Assembly: GCA_033032175.1 (NCBI GenBank)
Contig: CM065313.1
Coordinates: 17,771,327-17,835,326 of the forward strand
Reading direction: 5' to 3'
Source of the DNA: Saturnia japonica
Taxonomy: Eukaryota > Arthropoda > Insecta > Lepidoptera > Saturniidae
Length of the DNA: 64,000 nucleotides
Positions 35,951 to 47,186 of the stretch are shown here, in pieces (within the stretch, counting starts at the first letter, position 1; every line of letters starts with the position of its first letter). The notes below the pieces were generated by a model. It made no database searches. It was not told where the DNA came from and was given only the letters and a program-made list of their open reading frames with translations. Made by a program: the position numbers and the translations under genes.

Positions 35951-36189
35951 AAGAATTTTGCGAATCCGACTGGTAGTTCCAGAGATTAGTGTGTTTAAAC
36001 AAACAAATAAATCAAACAAGTTCTTCCGCTTTATTATAGTAATAAATATAAATAATAATATAATGTATAGAATATCATTATTATATTTTTAAAGAAACCG
36101 CTTCTTTATTTCATTAATAACTAGGCAATATTAAAGATTTCAGATGCAATTTTTATAGTAGCAAGACAAATTGAAGAAACTGTATCATC

Positions 36190-37415
36190 ATCGGAAAAGC
36201 ACAATACAATCCCAAAACAACGGCGACCACCGAGAGATATGCAATCTATTGCTGGTCGACACCGTCATGCTGAGAGGCTTACTGGTACACTAGCTGGTCC
36301 CGAAACGCAACAAACCAAAAGGCAATCACTGTGGCGGGTTTATCACTATATACATGTATTTTACACCTGGTGTATGATGGGCGTGATATTGTTAGACAGT
36401 ATTGTCGTGCATTACCTAGCAAACGAATTAATGGTGTGATGACTCTAATCAATTTTCGTGGAAAATCAATGTTTTAGACCCATGAAGAACCGATAAATAT
36501 AAAAAAAAGATTCTTATTATTAATCAAACAATCATACTTCAAATTGTGCATGCATCGATTATTTAATAGATGAGATTTAAGTGCAGAGATTAACAGACTT
36601 AAGCAAGGTCAAACAGGTGACTATTGAATCATGATGCGTTTTGATGTTAAATAAAAAAAAAAAACAGAAATCAATTAAGGCATGCGTTGAAATCTTTTCA
36701 ACAGAATTGTTTTTATTCTAAAATAAATACTATTTAAAATGTTATTGAGTTTTAATTCACTCTTTAAAAATTGATCGATTTATTGATAATTACGTGATTA
36801 CGAATATGTAAGTTAAATATTTCAATTAATCTCGTAGAAAGATATTTTTCAGTATAATTTTGCTCTTATAAAGATAACAATGAATTTCATAATATAATAT
36901 CGTTTTTGTCTCCTTAACACGGAAGAGTCTTGTCACTAGTTTACATTATAAATTGTATGCACAATGCTGTATTAAATTTTTATATAAAAATTGTACATTA
37001 CACAACGAAACATATGGTAAAAAATGAAAACTTCGTGAAAAGAAAACATTGTAAATATTTTAATTTAAAAAAAAATTTTTAGATGTTTACATTCAAATAA
37101 ATATCAACGTACAGTTAAAAATGTTCATAACCATGATGCAGTAACAAAAAATCTCAGAAATTTCATGATATAAATATTTAATTTATATATTTATTTCACT
37201 TTTTACGTGATATGTTGAAATGTATATCAAATAATATAGTATTGAAATTTTATTACAAACCGCTATGCAAGAAATCATGAGAGAAGAGACTAGGTCATGA
37301 GAACTGTCAAGTCAATCAAGGGCATATGAGTACTTTTCATCCGATCAATGTTATCGCGTGTAAGCGAAGTTGCCTTCTGTGTCTTCAAGATTTTTCAACA
37401 TTTACAACTCAAATT
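36190..37415. other. repeat fragment followed by AT-rich DNA
   Basis: The stretch 36190-36400 carries the ACAACGGCGACCACCGAGAGAT repeat. From about 36450 to 37415 the sequence is extremely AT-rich with homopolymer runs and no feature. Confidence 0.45.
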
Positions 37416-37429
37416 ACTATTAATTAAAT

Positions 37430-39100
37430 TATAAAAAATATAGATGACAAAAAAAGTCCAGGATATGATAAAATTAGGGCGAAAGATATAAAATATATCT
37501 CAGAAAAAATGACCCCAGTACTCACACATTTAATAAATTTATGTATCACTAGATCAATATATCCAGATAGGATTAAGATAGGACTAATTAGACCAGTTTA
37601 TAAAAGGGGTAGTTATAATGATACAAATAACTTTAGACCTATTACAATTTTGTCATGCATTGATAAAATTTTAGAAAAGTATTTTGGTAGTTTAATAAAT
37701 AATTTTCTGTCAAGTAATAACATAGTGAATAACAGACAATTCGGTTTTCAAAAAAATAAAAGTACGTCACAGTTATTGTCCTTATTTACAGATGAAATAA
37801 ATGACCATTTAGATAACAGAAAATATATTCTTGCTGTTATGGTTGATTTCAGCAAAGCATTTGACACATTGAACCTTAAGACACTGTATAAAAAAATGGA
37901 GCAGAATGGTATACAGGGACCGATGTTGGAACTCTTTAAAAGTTATCACACAAATAGATTTAATTCAGTTACCATAGCTGGTGAACATAGTAGCCAGATA
38001 CCTACATATCAAGGCACGGCCCAAGGATCCGTCCTGGGACCGACAGAATACTTATTATATGTAAACGATATGTGCAATATATTTCAACATGGTTCGGTAT
38101 ATCAGTTTGCTGATGACACATGTATAATCGCTGCTCACAGTGATTTCAATACGCTACAAGGTATGATTCAGGAGGATTTTGATATGTTGAGTAAGTGGGC
38201 TCACGATTTAGGTCTATCCATTAACTACAGTAAAACTAAGCTAATGTTTATACATTCACCATATAAAAAAATTAACTACCTACCTAAGATTGTCGCTCAT
38301 GAGCACAACTGCATGCACTTAAACAATACCTCATGCACATGTTCGTACCTTGACGTAGTGGAAGAGCATACATATCTTGGGCTTAAAATAGATCATAAAT
38401 TTAATTGGGGTCCGCATGTTGCCCAGGTATGTTGTAAACTTAGAGCTGTGCTGTCAAAATTGTGCATACTTAAACATAAAGTTCCATATAACACATTGAG
38501 GCTCTTGTATATGTCATTGGCTGATTCAGTGATCAATTATGGACTAGCTAGCTATGGACGTACATATATGAGTTATTTGAAGGATATATATAATTTACAA
38601 ATAAGGTTATTGAAAACCATTGTTCCGTTAAAAATTAAGTATAAATATAAAGATAACTATCATTATTTATTTAATTATTGTAAAGTTCTGAGCATTTTCG
38701 ATAAATTGGATTTGGCAATTGTAACTCAATACAGTAACTGTAAGTGGAACTTAAATAGGATAGTAAGACCTGTGACCTTACGTAATCTGGTATATCTTCC
38801 GACATTTGAAATACCTAAATGTAACAACGTGTACGGTGAGAGGGTTCGGAGATGCATTCTGCCCAGTACGTTAAATAGATTACCTAAAGCTATAGTCGAG
38901 AAGCTTGAAAACAAAAATAGAAGCCAAATCAAAAATATACTCAAGCGATATTTTTTTAAAGGTTAATTAAAACCATTTAGTTATTTAAGTAGGTAGCTTA
39001 ACTCCTTTTCTATAAAATCTTTTTAGTTAAGATTAGAGTTAAGGATACGTGTAATATTTTTTTTGTGCTATTTTTGGTAATAAACAGATGAAATTTTAAT
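37430..39100 (+). mobile_element. 5'-truncated non-LTR retrotransposon (CR1/Jockey group)
   Basis: The element-derived frame becomes recognisable at about 37435 (DDKKSPGYDKI, the entry into the reverse transcriptase). It continues to the stop at 38966, with a 3' UTR to about 39100 ending in a T/A-rich tail. The endonuclease domain and ORF1 are absent, as expected from 5' truncation during target-primed reverse transcription. I cannot define the target-site duplication. Confidence 0.85.
37509..38966 (+). CDS. non-LTR retrotransposon reverse transcriptase, open frame lacking the N-terminus
   Basis: This is RNA-dependent DNA polymerase of a LINE. The 485 codons from the ATG at 37509 are uninterrupted, and the frame also extends 24 codons upstream without an ATG. 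Motifs in order: RPITILSC near residue 44, QFGFQKNKST near 78-86, DFSKAFDTLN at 113-122 (motif A), QGSVLGP at 172-178, and YQFADDTCII with the catalytic FADD at 200-203 (motif C). There follow the thumb region with YLGLKIDHKFNW and a C-terminal part containing NYGLASYGRTY. No RNase H is seen. An intact frame of this length in AT-rich junk suggests fairly recent insertion. The start at 37509 is only the first ATG after truncation, not the native start. Confidence 0.85.
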   Translation: MTPVLTHLINLCITRSIYPDRIKIGLIRPVYKRGSYNDTNNFRPITILSCIDKILEKYFGSLINNFLSSNNIVNNRQFGFQKNKSTSQLLSLFTDEINDHLDNRKYILAVMVDFSKAFDTLNLKTLYKKMEQNGIQGPMLELFKSYHTNRFNSVTIAGEHSSQIPTYQGTAQGSVLGPTEYLLYVNDMCNIFQHGSVYQFADDTCIIAAHSDFNTLQGMIQEDFDMLSKWAHDLGLSINYSKTKLMFIHSPYKKINYLPKIVAHEHNCMHLNNTSCTCSYLDVVEEHTYLGLKIDHKFNWGPHVAQVCCKLRAVLSKLCILKHKVPYNTLRLLYMSLADSVINYGLASYGRTYMSYLKDIYNLQIRLLKTIVPLKIKYKYKDNYHYLFNYCKVLSIFDKLDLAIVTQYSNCKWNLNRIVRPVTLRNLVYLPTFEIPKCNNVYGERVRRCILPSTLNRLPKAIVEKLENKNRSQIKNILKRYFFKG

Positions 39101-39109
39101 TTTTTTTTT

Positions 39110-39419
39110 TTTTAGATAATATGCATAATTAAAAAGAATTAAAGTATTTTGCGGATTAGTATGAATATGCAGCCCGACTGGATTGATTTACCACAATGGC
39201 ACGCTAAGACGAGTCGCGTTCCGGAATTATAAAGCGAGCGGACTGTATGTAAACCCGTCACAGTGAGTTTCTTTTGATTTGTTGCGTTACGACATTAGCC
39301 AGTGCATATCCAGCAGATGAGAGGTTTTCATGCCAGTATGACAGTGATGACCTTTGCATTGAGCTTATTTACCATCACCCATAGTACTGGTACTGAGACG
39401 TAATACTATAACAAGAGAG
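39110..39419. other. no gene seen
   Basis: A stretch of moderate composition follows the LINE tail. ATTTACCATCACCCATAG near 39368 resembles repeat debris. No feature is supported. Confidence 0.3.
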
Positions 39420-39648
39420 TTTTAACAAAAAAGAAAACCAACGTTAATGATTTTTAAGAGTTCCCTTGTGTATCTTCTAAGTTGAAGGTCCAATACCAAT
39501 GAAATTAAAATGGGACTAACCCTTGAGATATCCCCTAACCAACAAAAAAAAAAATCCAAATCGGTCCACAAACAAAAAAAGTTATCTAAACATCCATAAA
39601 AAATATACGTACGAATTGGGTATGTCTTTTCTTGAAGTCGGTTAAACA
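39420..39648 (-). repeat. family P repeat
   Basis: It matches 25750-25988 and 44540-44773 (TTTTTAACAAAAAAGAAAACC at one end, GAAGTCGGTTAAAC at the other). No coding capacity is present. Confidence 0.7.
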
Positions 39649-39649
39649 A

Positions 39650-40520
39650 TGAAGATTCTCTTTAAATCTATTCGTTGTTAATTGAAAAATAATCTCAAAT
39701 TAAACACTAGCTTCACATTTTGTCGTATATTTAGGTGACTACAATTAAATTCTCGTTAATTTTAATCGAATAAACTTATTAAAACAAAGTTAAAAACAAA
39801 AAATATATCTAATTAGCATGTATTGAAGTGATATTGTAATAAATTTTATTATGTCACAAAGGTAAATTTTTAAATTAAGTTTTTAATCGAGTTTCATGTC
39901 GGTTTCCTCAATGACTGGGATGTTTTCCGAGCTGGTGGTAGTGTTTTGACGTTCAAAATTACCTTCTCAGGGACTAAAATGAGTGAAGTATTTTCATTTT
40001 GATTGATTCATTAGGTACTCGTGTGATTAAAAAAAAAATATATCATTGTTTGGTATATTTCGAAATACAAGTTAAGTCAGATTGATATAATATTGATCAT
40101 CTTATCCAGGTAAAAATGAATAAGTATATAAAATATAGCCTATATATATAACTCAAGAATATTTTAAATTATTATTAGTGAATTTTTTTCTATCGGTTGA
40201 GCATTTCCAGAGCCTGCTTTTTACATACATACTCATAAAATTAAATTATTTATAACATGTGTAGTAGTTTAGATAACAGACAATATTATGTGAATAATTA
40301 ACATTTACGGACGTGAAAAGATGTTAAATATTGTATGGGCTTTGGAAGTCTTGCAACTAAACGATTTTTTTTTTAAATAAATAAATACGAAATTTATGCT
40401 TATGTTATCACGTAGAACATGCACGAAGCTAGGAATTAAATGTTTGTATAATGCGTAAGAATTATATTAAAGTTTTTAGTACCTACTTAAAACTTAAAAT
40501 AACGGGTAGAACTCCGAAAT
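39650..40520. other. no gene seen
   Basis: AT-rich with no recognised repeat or frame. Confidence 0.4.
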
Positions 40521-40521
40521 G

Positions 40522-41192
40522 TCTATACAAATAAATAAAATGGCATAGTTTGTAATGTCAAAATAACAGCTTTTTACAAAATGAATTCATATTCATTGAA
40601 GTATTACTTACAACATAAAACAAAACAATCTTTAAATTTTTCACCCCTTCAGAAAGGGAGTTTTTCAAATCGAATGTATAAGTATTTTTAATGGATGTTC
40701 AGCTATAACTTCTTTGTTTATGAATCAATTTGGACGTTTTTTTTTGTTCGAAAGGGGATTCCATTAATCCATCGACTTTGAAGCTACATCAGGGAATACC
40801 TCAAAATCATTTAAGTTGAAGTTGGTTGTCTACCTGTCTGGTTGTTCGAGCTAATCTCCCAAACGGTTGGACCGATTTTTACGGGATTTACACTGAAAGA
40901 TATCTGATGTTTTAAGGAGTAATTTGTTTTAGAAAAAGAAATAGGGTTCCGCACAAATAAAAACCAATTGGGAAAAACGATTTTGGGGCGCTTAAATAAC
41001 TTACAAATAGTAAATCATAAGAGATTATATCAAATTAATGTAGTAGATAATTGTAGTTCTTAAAAAGACATAAAAAGTCAGCGAGAGCATATTTCTATCT
41101 TCCAAGTCACCCACAATAAGCATTTTTGCCTTTAAAATTCGCGCGTGTGCCCAATCAGTGATCCACGCGAGCGGGGCTGCGGGCACAGCTAA
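40522..41192 (+). mobile_element. non-autonomous Helitron, family H1, with an inserted family P copy
   Basis: It starts TCTATACAAATAAATAAAATGG at 40522. It continues with TTTGTAATGTCAAAATAACAGC and ends GGGGCTGCGGGCACAGCTAA at 41192. About 165 bases of family P (40650-40815) lie inside. The right half contains the Helitron body shared with 48880-49290 and 54782-55202 (GGACCGATTTTTACGG, AGGGTTCCGCACAAATAAA, CACCCACAATAAGCATTTTTGCC). Confidence 0.78.
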
Positions 41193-41194
41193 AC

Positions 41195-42335
41195 AATATT
41201 AAAATGCGATTAATGAGATTTCCCCGGTACCAGGAAAGCATCAATGGTTAACGAAAGGGAAAACGTACTTGAACTAGCATTGCGCGGAGGCCGCATCGAT
41301 AGAAGAAAACTAGGTCAGGGTCTCCCATGCGCGTCACGTGCCGCTGAGGGTTGTACCTCTAGGGTTACTTGCTTCCTTACCTTATTACAGCGCTATCTGT
41401 CGCTTTACCAGGGCATTTCTACCCGCTATACTTTAAGATACAAGTTTAAGTATATGTCTTATAAGACCGGCTTTTTTGCGATGATATATGTAACAATATT
41501 TAAAAATAAATTATAAACTTAGTGCCATAAACACCGACTAAATGTTATCGATATTAACTCAATAATAATACTTTCTTACATAAGATAAGCAAAAATACTC
41601 AAACGTAAATAAAGCGTTTTTTTACGCACTCTTTATAAAAAAAATTTACAATGTTTTTTATTAGTTCCTTCGTAGTATACAAAAAATAGTCGATGAGTTG
41701 ACTTGAAATTTTTACACAACATTGCATTGTTACATAAGAGTTTTTTTTTATTTACTTTTTATCCCTAAGTTTCCACGGGAACGGTAATTTCCAAACATAA
41801 CACGAGGTTAAAAAAAAATTACAAAAAATTATGATAATCTAATAATAATTAAAATCAGAGTGAGATACAACGAACTGGGTCGCGAGCATCATTTACACGT
41901 GATAAGCTTGACGTGGTCACTCTTTTGGTTTGGTTATCAGCCAGTATATATAGAGTTGCCTAGCGGCTCGCAGGCCCACGTCCAGTGAAGCTGTAAAAAC
42001 CGTCAGAGGCTCCAGGGCCCCTAAGGCTGTTAGCCTTAGCCGTATAGTCAGTCAGAAAAAAAGGTAGCAGGCTGTGATAGTGACAACCGGCGGCGTATTG
42101 TCGATCTCTCAATTTCCACTGTTATTTTAGGATTGTAGAGTGGTTACCATCAGGTATAGATTGAAATTCGTGCCATTCTTTGGGAAAATACCTTTGCTCA
42201 AGAAAATAACTTTTACTGACTTGTATTATTATTATATTATATATATAAATGTCGGTATACTCCAACCATGGAAAATGGATATAAATATCACTACGCTAAC
42301 CAATCGACAAACACGATAACCACATTATTATATTA
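41195..42335. other. no gene seen
   Basis: The 90-codon plus-strand frame at 41244-41516 has no recognisable domain. The segment 42095-42170 is the minus-strand repeat of 6126-6385. Confidence 0.35.
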
Positions 42336-42337
42336 TA

Positions 42338-42702
42338 TTAGCGATTGCCCTAAGCTCGAAATTCGACCAGCGATTTTTGATCATAGGCTATTTTCTGTTT
42401 GACATTTGCAGTATTCATGAACCTAAACAATGAGTATTATCTACATCACTTGCGGTCACTTTTCGTTTAGTGACAATGTCAATATTTTAGGGGGTCTAAG
42501 TTCAATGGTACTGGTCAGGTTAGGATTAGCAGTATTAATTTATTTAAGTTAATATATTAGTAACAGATATTATAGATAAATTTTAGCTTTCTGCACTCCT
42601 TCCCCATATAAACTTTAACCATACCAAATCTCACAGACTTCCGTCCGCACAAGTTTCGTAAGAAGGGGTACAAAGTTTTTGCTTCACATATTAATATAAT
42701 GA
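42338..42702 (-). mobile_element. short non-autonomous Helitron, family H2
   Basis: The 5' end on the minus strand is at 42702 and the 3' end GGGCAATCGCTAA is at 42338. CTAA satisfies the CTRR rule. The body matches 33832-34194 closely, including the TCACTTTTCG block and TAAGTTCAATGGTACTGGTC. It lies directly against another Helitron-like element. Confidence 0.75.
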
Positions 42703-42714
42703 TGATATACACGT

Positions 42715-42941
42715 AAATAAAATGATTGAGGATTGCTGTTGTGAATGCATCACACAAAAACTACTGGATAGATTTTGACCATTTTTTTATTCCTTATATA
42801 CTTGGACTTTATAATAAAGAAAACTACGATAAATAAATAAATACTACGATACTTTCATTCAATAAAAAGTTATTTAAGTTTTAAAAAACTACGATTTTTA
42901 TAAGCACCACGCGTTGTTCTGTCGTCCACGGGCACACCTAG
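42715..42941 (+). mobile_element. short Helitron-like element, family H3
   Basis: It ends CGTCCACGGGCACACCTAG at 42941, before T. The body has CATCACACAAAAACTACTGGA and AGATTTTGACCATTTTTT, shared with 59716-59984. The 5' end is not clear because it abuts the preceding Helitron. Confidence 0.6.
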
Positions 42942-43104
42942 TTAATAATAAGTAAGAGTTTTGATCTGTCATATTGTGGATTTAATTTTAATAACTTTGC
43001 TCCCAAAGATGGCGTGTGTGCCAATTTTAATGTAAATTTTTGTGACGTAAGGGAGCCATAGGGTTAATTCACAAACTTACGTTATTTTTTCATAAATTAA
43101 CTAG

Positions 43105-44535
43105 GTAATATTGGTGGCATTTTACGCGATTTAGTTTGGTTATTGTGCACAAATTAAGTGAATTATAAATAATAACTAGAGAGCTTCCATCTTGTTACAG
43201 CGTTGTATGAACTCTTATGAAGATTATAAAGGTATTCCTATCTACATGACATTGCCATAATAAAATTGTGTATAAATTGTTTGTGTGTTAATTTCCATTA
43301 AATAAAACTCAGAAGAATAATAATAAGTAAGTAATGAAAATTATTATATTAATAAATTCAAAAACAAATATTTGATTTATTGAATAACCAATCTGCAACG
43401 TGTCAGAAGACTTGAATGTTCAAAAAGATGATTTGCATAGTGGGGATCGTGCGCGGATTGCATGAATACTTTAAGTGGTTTGCGTAGGCTTAGGTCATTG
43501 TTTGCGGGTGATTCATTTGATTTTGCTGCGTCATTAAACATCCTAATGGTGGTATGATGATTCTGTGTGCTTAACCAAAGTTATTGTTCCTAATTGATTC
43601 CATACCTTGTATCCAATGTGTTATTAGTAAGGATCAAACTTTTTTTCTAATTAGCACAGCACGGTAATCTCAGCCTTATGGTAAATACAGTACAATTTAA
43701 AAACCATCGTCGTGAGATCTGCAATATATCGGCGATGGTAATTGGCATGATGGCCTGTAAACTTTTCTGGAGTTGGATATATACTGGCTGATCCCTAAAC
43801 GCGAAAAAACAAAATAGAATCACTGTGTTGAGATTATCACCGTGTCCATAGTTGTGTGGTGGTAGCAACCTAATCTGATACAAATGTCGTGTTCTACCAG
43901 GCAACAAATTACTTACGATGAGAAACATGTAATAAAGTTAGTATTTAACGTTCCGAAATATTGTTTTCAATTTAAAGAACCTATAATGTCACCTATTGTT
44001 TTTGATGTGAAACATCTATAGGCGAGGGTAAACCTGATTGTTGGCGTGGCGATACAGCCCGTGGCGACGCATCGCCACTCTATATAATGGAATATATGTA
44101 CTATGAATTATGAATATACAATTATGAAAATAATTGAGTTGTCGCTATTTCAAATTTATTTTATATTATTATTAATTGTTATATTTTGTATTTAATAAAA
44201 ATGAATATTTATGTAACAAACAGTAATTATTTTATGGAATAAATTTGTAATGCTTTATCTTTTCATTATACCATATCTGATTCCTGTCTTAATCTGATCT
44301 TTAATGCATATAACTTAACAAAATAATTTCAATGTTTCACATCTGCTAGGCATCCTGTGATGGATTTTTTCAAATCAAATTATCGCAATTAACGTTTTAG
44401 ATATATAACTTGATTATATTGCTTAGAAGATTATTTATTGCGAAAAAAGCTTCCAAAACATGACTTTTCCCAAAATTATTTAAACGTAGAATTTTTTTAA
44501 ATAAATTGTTCACGTAACTAAACATACAGACGAGG
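43105..44535. other. repeat fragments, no gene
   Basis: The stretch 43105-43320 matches the repeat of 5700-5950, and 43660-43920 matches 6126-6385. Around 44045-44080 there is a GGCGACGCATCGCC dyad of unknown meaning. No frame is convincing. Confidence 0.45.
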
Positions 44536-44539
44536 CAAT

Positions 44540-44773
44540 TTTTAACAAAAAATAAAACCAGCTTTAATGATTTTGTGGAGTTCCCTGGTGTATCTTTGAA
44601 GTTGGAGGTCCAATGCGATGAAATTAAAATGGGACCTCTCTTGAAGTATCCCCTATCCAACAAAAAAAGAATCATCCAAATCGGTTCATAAACAAAGAAG
44701 TTATGACTGAACAACCCTAAAAAAAATATAATCGAATTGAGTGACCCTCCGTCCTTTTTTGAAGTCAGTTAAA
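44540..44773 (-). repeat. family P repeat
   Basis: It contains AATTTTTAACAAAAAATAAAACC, TTAAAATGGGACC, CATCCAAATCGGTTCATAAAC and ends GAAGTCAGTTAAAAA. The minus-strand frame over this region is a by-product of the repeat. Confidence 0.7.
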
Positions 44774-44774
44774 A

Positions 44775-45884
44775 ATGGTAAATGTCAATTTTCATGTTAT
44801 TTTTGACATAATTACATAACTTCTTATTTCGTAAAACAACGCTATTTCGACTTTAAATATTAGTAAATAGCTGTCTTTCTGAACATCATAAGTGTTTAAG
44901 GTTCAAAACTATAACATTAATTATGCCAGTAAACTTTGCAATCACACCGAAGAAATAAGCATGGAAAATATATCAGTTATTATAATAATAATGAAAGGTT
45001 ATGACCCAAAGACTTGTTTTGTAATATTTTATCAAAACTTATATTTTAAAATATTTATAAATATATAATATATTACAAAAATTGTGTTTTAAACAACCTT
45101 CACCCTCTTTACCAATGACATCACTGACTACCCGTATATGCAGATATATGTCATGGTGTAGTTGTTTTTAGAGGCTATTATATTTTTATTAATTAAAGGT
45201 ATAAATAGTTTGACTGATTTTTAAACACTATAGCATAAAATGCAATTAAAGGTTGTAATCACTAGCTTACGACATGTCTTTTATCGACATAATATATTTA
45301 AACTACCTTCATTTGTGCATTCAAATTTGTGCAGTAATTTTTTTATTTATTTAAACCCCAATATTGATATTCAATAGTGTATCAGGACTTATAGCATCAT
45401 TATTAGATAGCGTATATCCACAGTATTATAATATAGAGATCTCTCGAACAGTGCCAGTATACTGTACCTTCGATTCTTTCCATCTAATCGCTCGCAGCCG
45501 TCGCTTTCTATTATATTACGCCAACGATTTTTAGGTCCATCAACGTGAGGATTTTAGTAGCTACTGGCTAGGATCAATGACCGAAATGGCTGCATCATAA
45601 CTTTTTTAGAAAACTTTAGTAATATAGGTATTATATCAATTGTTTTTGGTAAGTATATATTTGTAAACAGTGAATTTTTTAATGTGAAGTTGATACAGGA
45701 AATGTACATACGTGAGTAAATTGGTTATAAGATAATTCTTTTAAAATATTCTTAGGCTCAACAATATGTTCAAATTAATGTAGGTAGAACTTTTTTATTG
45801 TTATTTTTGAAATAGGGTAGATCGATAATAGAAAAAAATTTCAAATTGTAGGGCAATAAATATGCATTAGTATTTAATACTCAC
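44775..45884 (-). other. slo: start of slowpoke intron 1
   Basis: The sequence immediately left of the slowpoke exon begins with the donor GTGAGT (45884-45879 on the minus strand). No further slowpoke exon is seen in it. Content is AT-rich, with no repeat that I recognise up to 44775. The intron must extend further left, beyond what I can bound. Confidence 0.6.
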
Positions 45885-46196
45885 AAGTATACGTCCTGTG
45901 GTAGTCTGGCCGGATATAAGTTCGCCAGCCCAGTCTTTCGCTTCGGTCATGAACGTTCCCTCGAACTCCTGTTTCCCCTGCCGCGCGGCTTTCTGCTCCT
46001 TCTGCTTGGGGTCGTTCGGCGCCAGCTCCGGCTCCTTGCGGCAGCAGACGAACGCGCACGCGCGCCACAATAGCACCACGAGCAGTCCCGCGATGAATGT
46101 GACCGAGGAGGACAGCAAGAAACACCACCATTGTCGGACACTGAGGCAGTCATCTTCAGGGTTCGGCGTAGTCGCCTCTTCCTCGGACGAAGCCAT
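45885..46196 (-). CDS. slo: slowpoke BK potassium channel alpha subunit, first coding exon
   Basis: This is the pore-forming alpha subunit of the large-conductance calcium- and voltage-activated potassium channel, which shapes action potentials and transmitter release in nerve and muscle. The exon encodes 104 residues from the ATG at 46196 and ends in frame at the donor CTT/GTGAGT. A short acidic extracellular N-terminus (1-20) is followed by RQWWCFLLSS, the start of the S0 helix (about 23-45), which is unique to BK channels. Then comes LLWRACAFVCCRKEPELAPN. The double cysteine at 51-52 lies where vertebrate BK is palmitoylated. The strictly conserved blocks KQEFEGTFMTEAKDWAGELI and SGQTTTGRIL lead into S1, which must lie on the next exon. 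Length and motifs match insect Slo closely. The remaining exons lie leftward and were not found by eye. Alternative upstream first exons are possible. Confidence 0.93.
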
Positions 46197-46410
46197 TCCC
46201 CGAGGGCGCGAGGCATTCAGTCAGGCGCGCCATGCACGTCCACAGATACGCGCGCTTTAACGCGGATCCCGCGCGCGACTGACGAATGACGAACGTCGAC
46301 CGGCACGAGCGTCGCCGCCCGCGCCCGCCCACCCCGGCGCGCCCCGCGGTCGATGCCGTCCGATCGATCCGCACCGGCGCACTACCGTCTCAGCCTCGCG
46401 CCTACCATCC
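46197..46410 (-). promoter_or_regulatory. slo: CpG-rich 5' flank / 5' UTR of slowpoke
   Basis: A block of about 200 bases is strikingly rich in G+C and in CpG compared with everything around it, and it immediately precedes the slowpoke start codon on the minus strand. It is most likely 5' UTR and promoter. No TATA box is obvious. The open frames in other frames and on the other strand (45898-46374) are by-products of the high GC content. Confidence 0.6.
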
Positions 46411-46469
46411 GGTAGTCACTCAATCACGCTCCACTTTCTCTATTCTTCTCCATTCACTCTAAACCTGAA

Positions 46470-46595
46470 GCAATAATGGCTCAGCGGTAACTTCTTACAG
46501 CACAAGCACTTATAGGTGTGTTCCGGCTCCCACTAAGGTTAACGTATTACCATCTCGAGCCACATCGTCACATATCAGGTAGGTAAGATGTTAAA
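46470..46595 (+). repeat. SINE/LINE tail composite
   Basis: AATGGCTCAGCGGTAAC resembles a SINE head. It is followed by TATAGGTGTGTTCCGGC and CACATCGTCACATATCAGG, which match the LINE tail copies at 800-880 and 5060-5100. Confidence 0.5.
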
Positions 46596-46599
46596 AAAT

Positions 46600-47180
46600 T
46601 TAAAAAAAACTCCGCCTCGCCTCACCTCACCACTGTCTGGTTAAATTTTATGACTGCAGATATTTCTAGCAGAAATTTTATTGATTTCATAACAGCGTGA
46701 ATGGCCTTGTAATGTTACACTGATTAGTGATTTTTCTGGTAGAATTAGGACGCTTTCGGACAAAGTTTAACAACATCTTATTCAAAAACTGCCCGATGAG
46801 CTTAACGTATTTACTACTGCGTCGATGTTCGCTACGAAATCCGTAGGCATCTACGGCTTGCGATTGGTGGGTCGCTGCGCCGGGCGCTGTCTATGTGAAA
46901 ACGGCTATTTGTAGCTACACTCTAAGTACTACGGTAGGTATTCGTGTTCCTTTGTTATACCTACATACTTAATTTCTGTTTGAGTTGTTACTACTAATTA
47001 ATATAGTAAATAAGGCAATATAAAATATATAATATGCGTTTTTGTTTGTGATACTAAAGTTATATTTATTATTATAATCATTATATATATTTATCTCTCG
47101 ATTAAGCAACTACCAACGTACTGTATTTACTCATATGAACCTTCTACTAAGTTACTGACTATTGTTTAACTCATATGAGT
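46600..47180. other. no gene seen
   Basis: Upstream flank of slowpoke. No recognised coding or repeat sequence. Confidence 0.35.
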
Positions 47181-47186
47181 TACAAA

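Noticed and set aside
44397..44714. 105-codon minus-strand frame
   Set aside because: Most of it is the family P repeat, which gives similar frames in its other copies (39420-39648).
45898..46374. Several open frames in other frames and on the opposite strand of the slowpoke exon
   Set aside because: They arise from the high GC content of the exon and its 5' flank. Only the frame with the S0 and KQEFEGTFM motifs matches a known protein.
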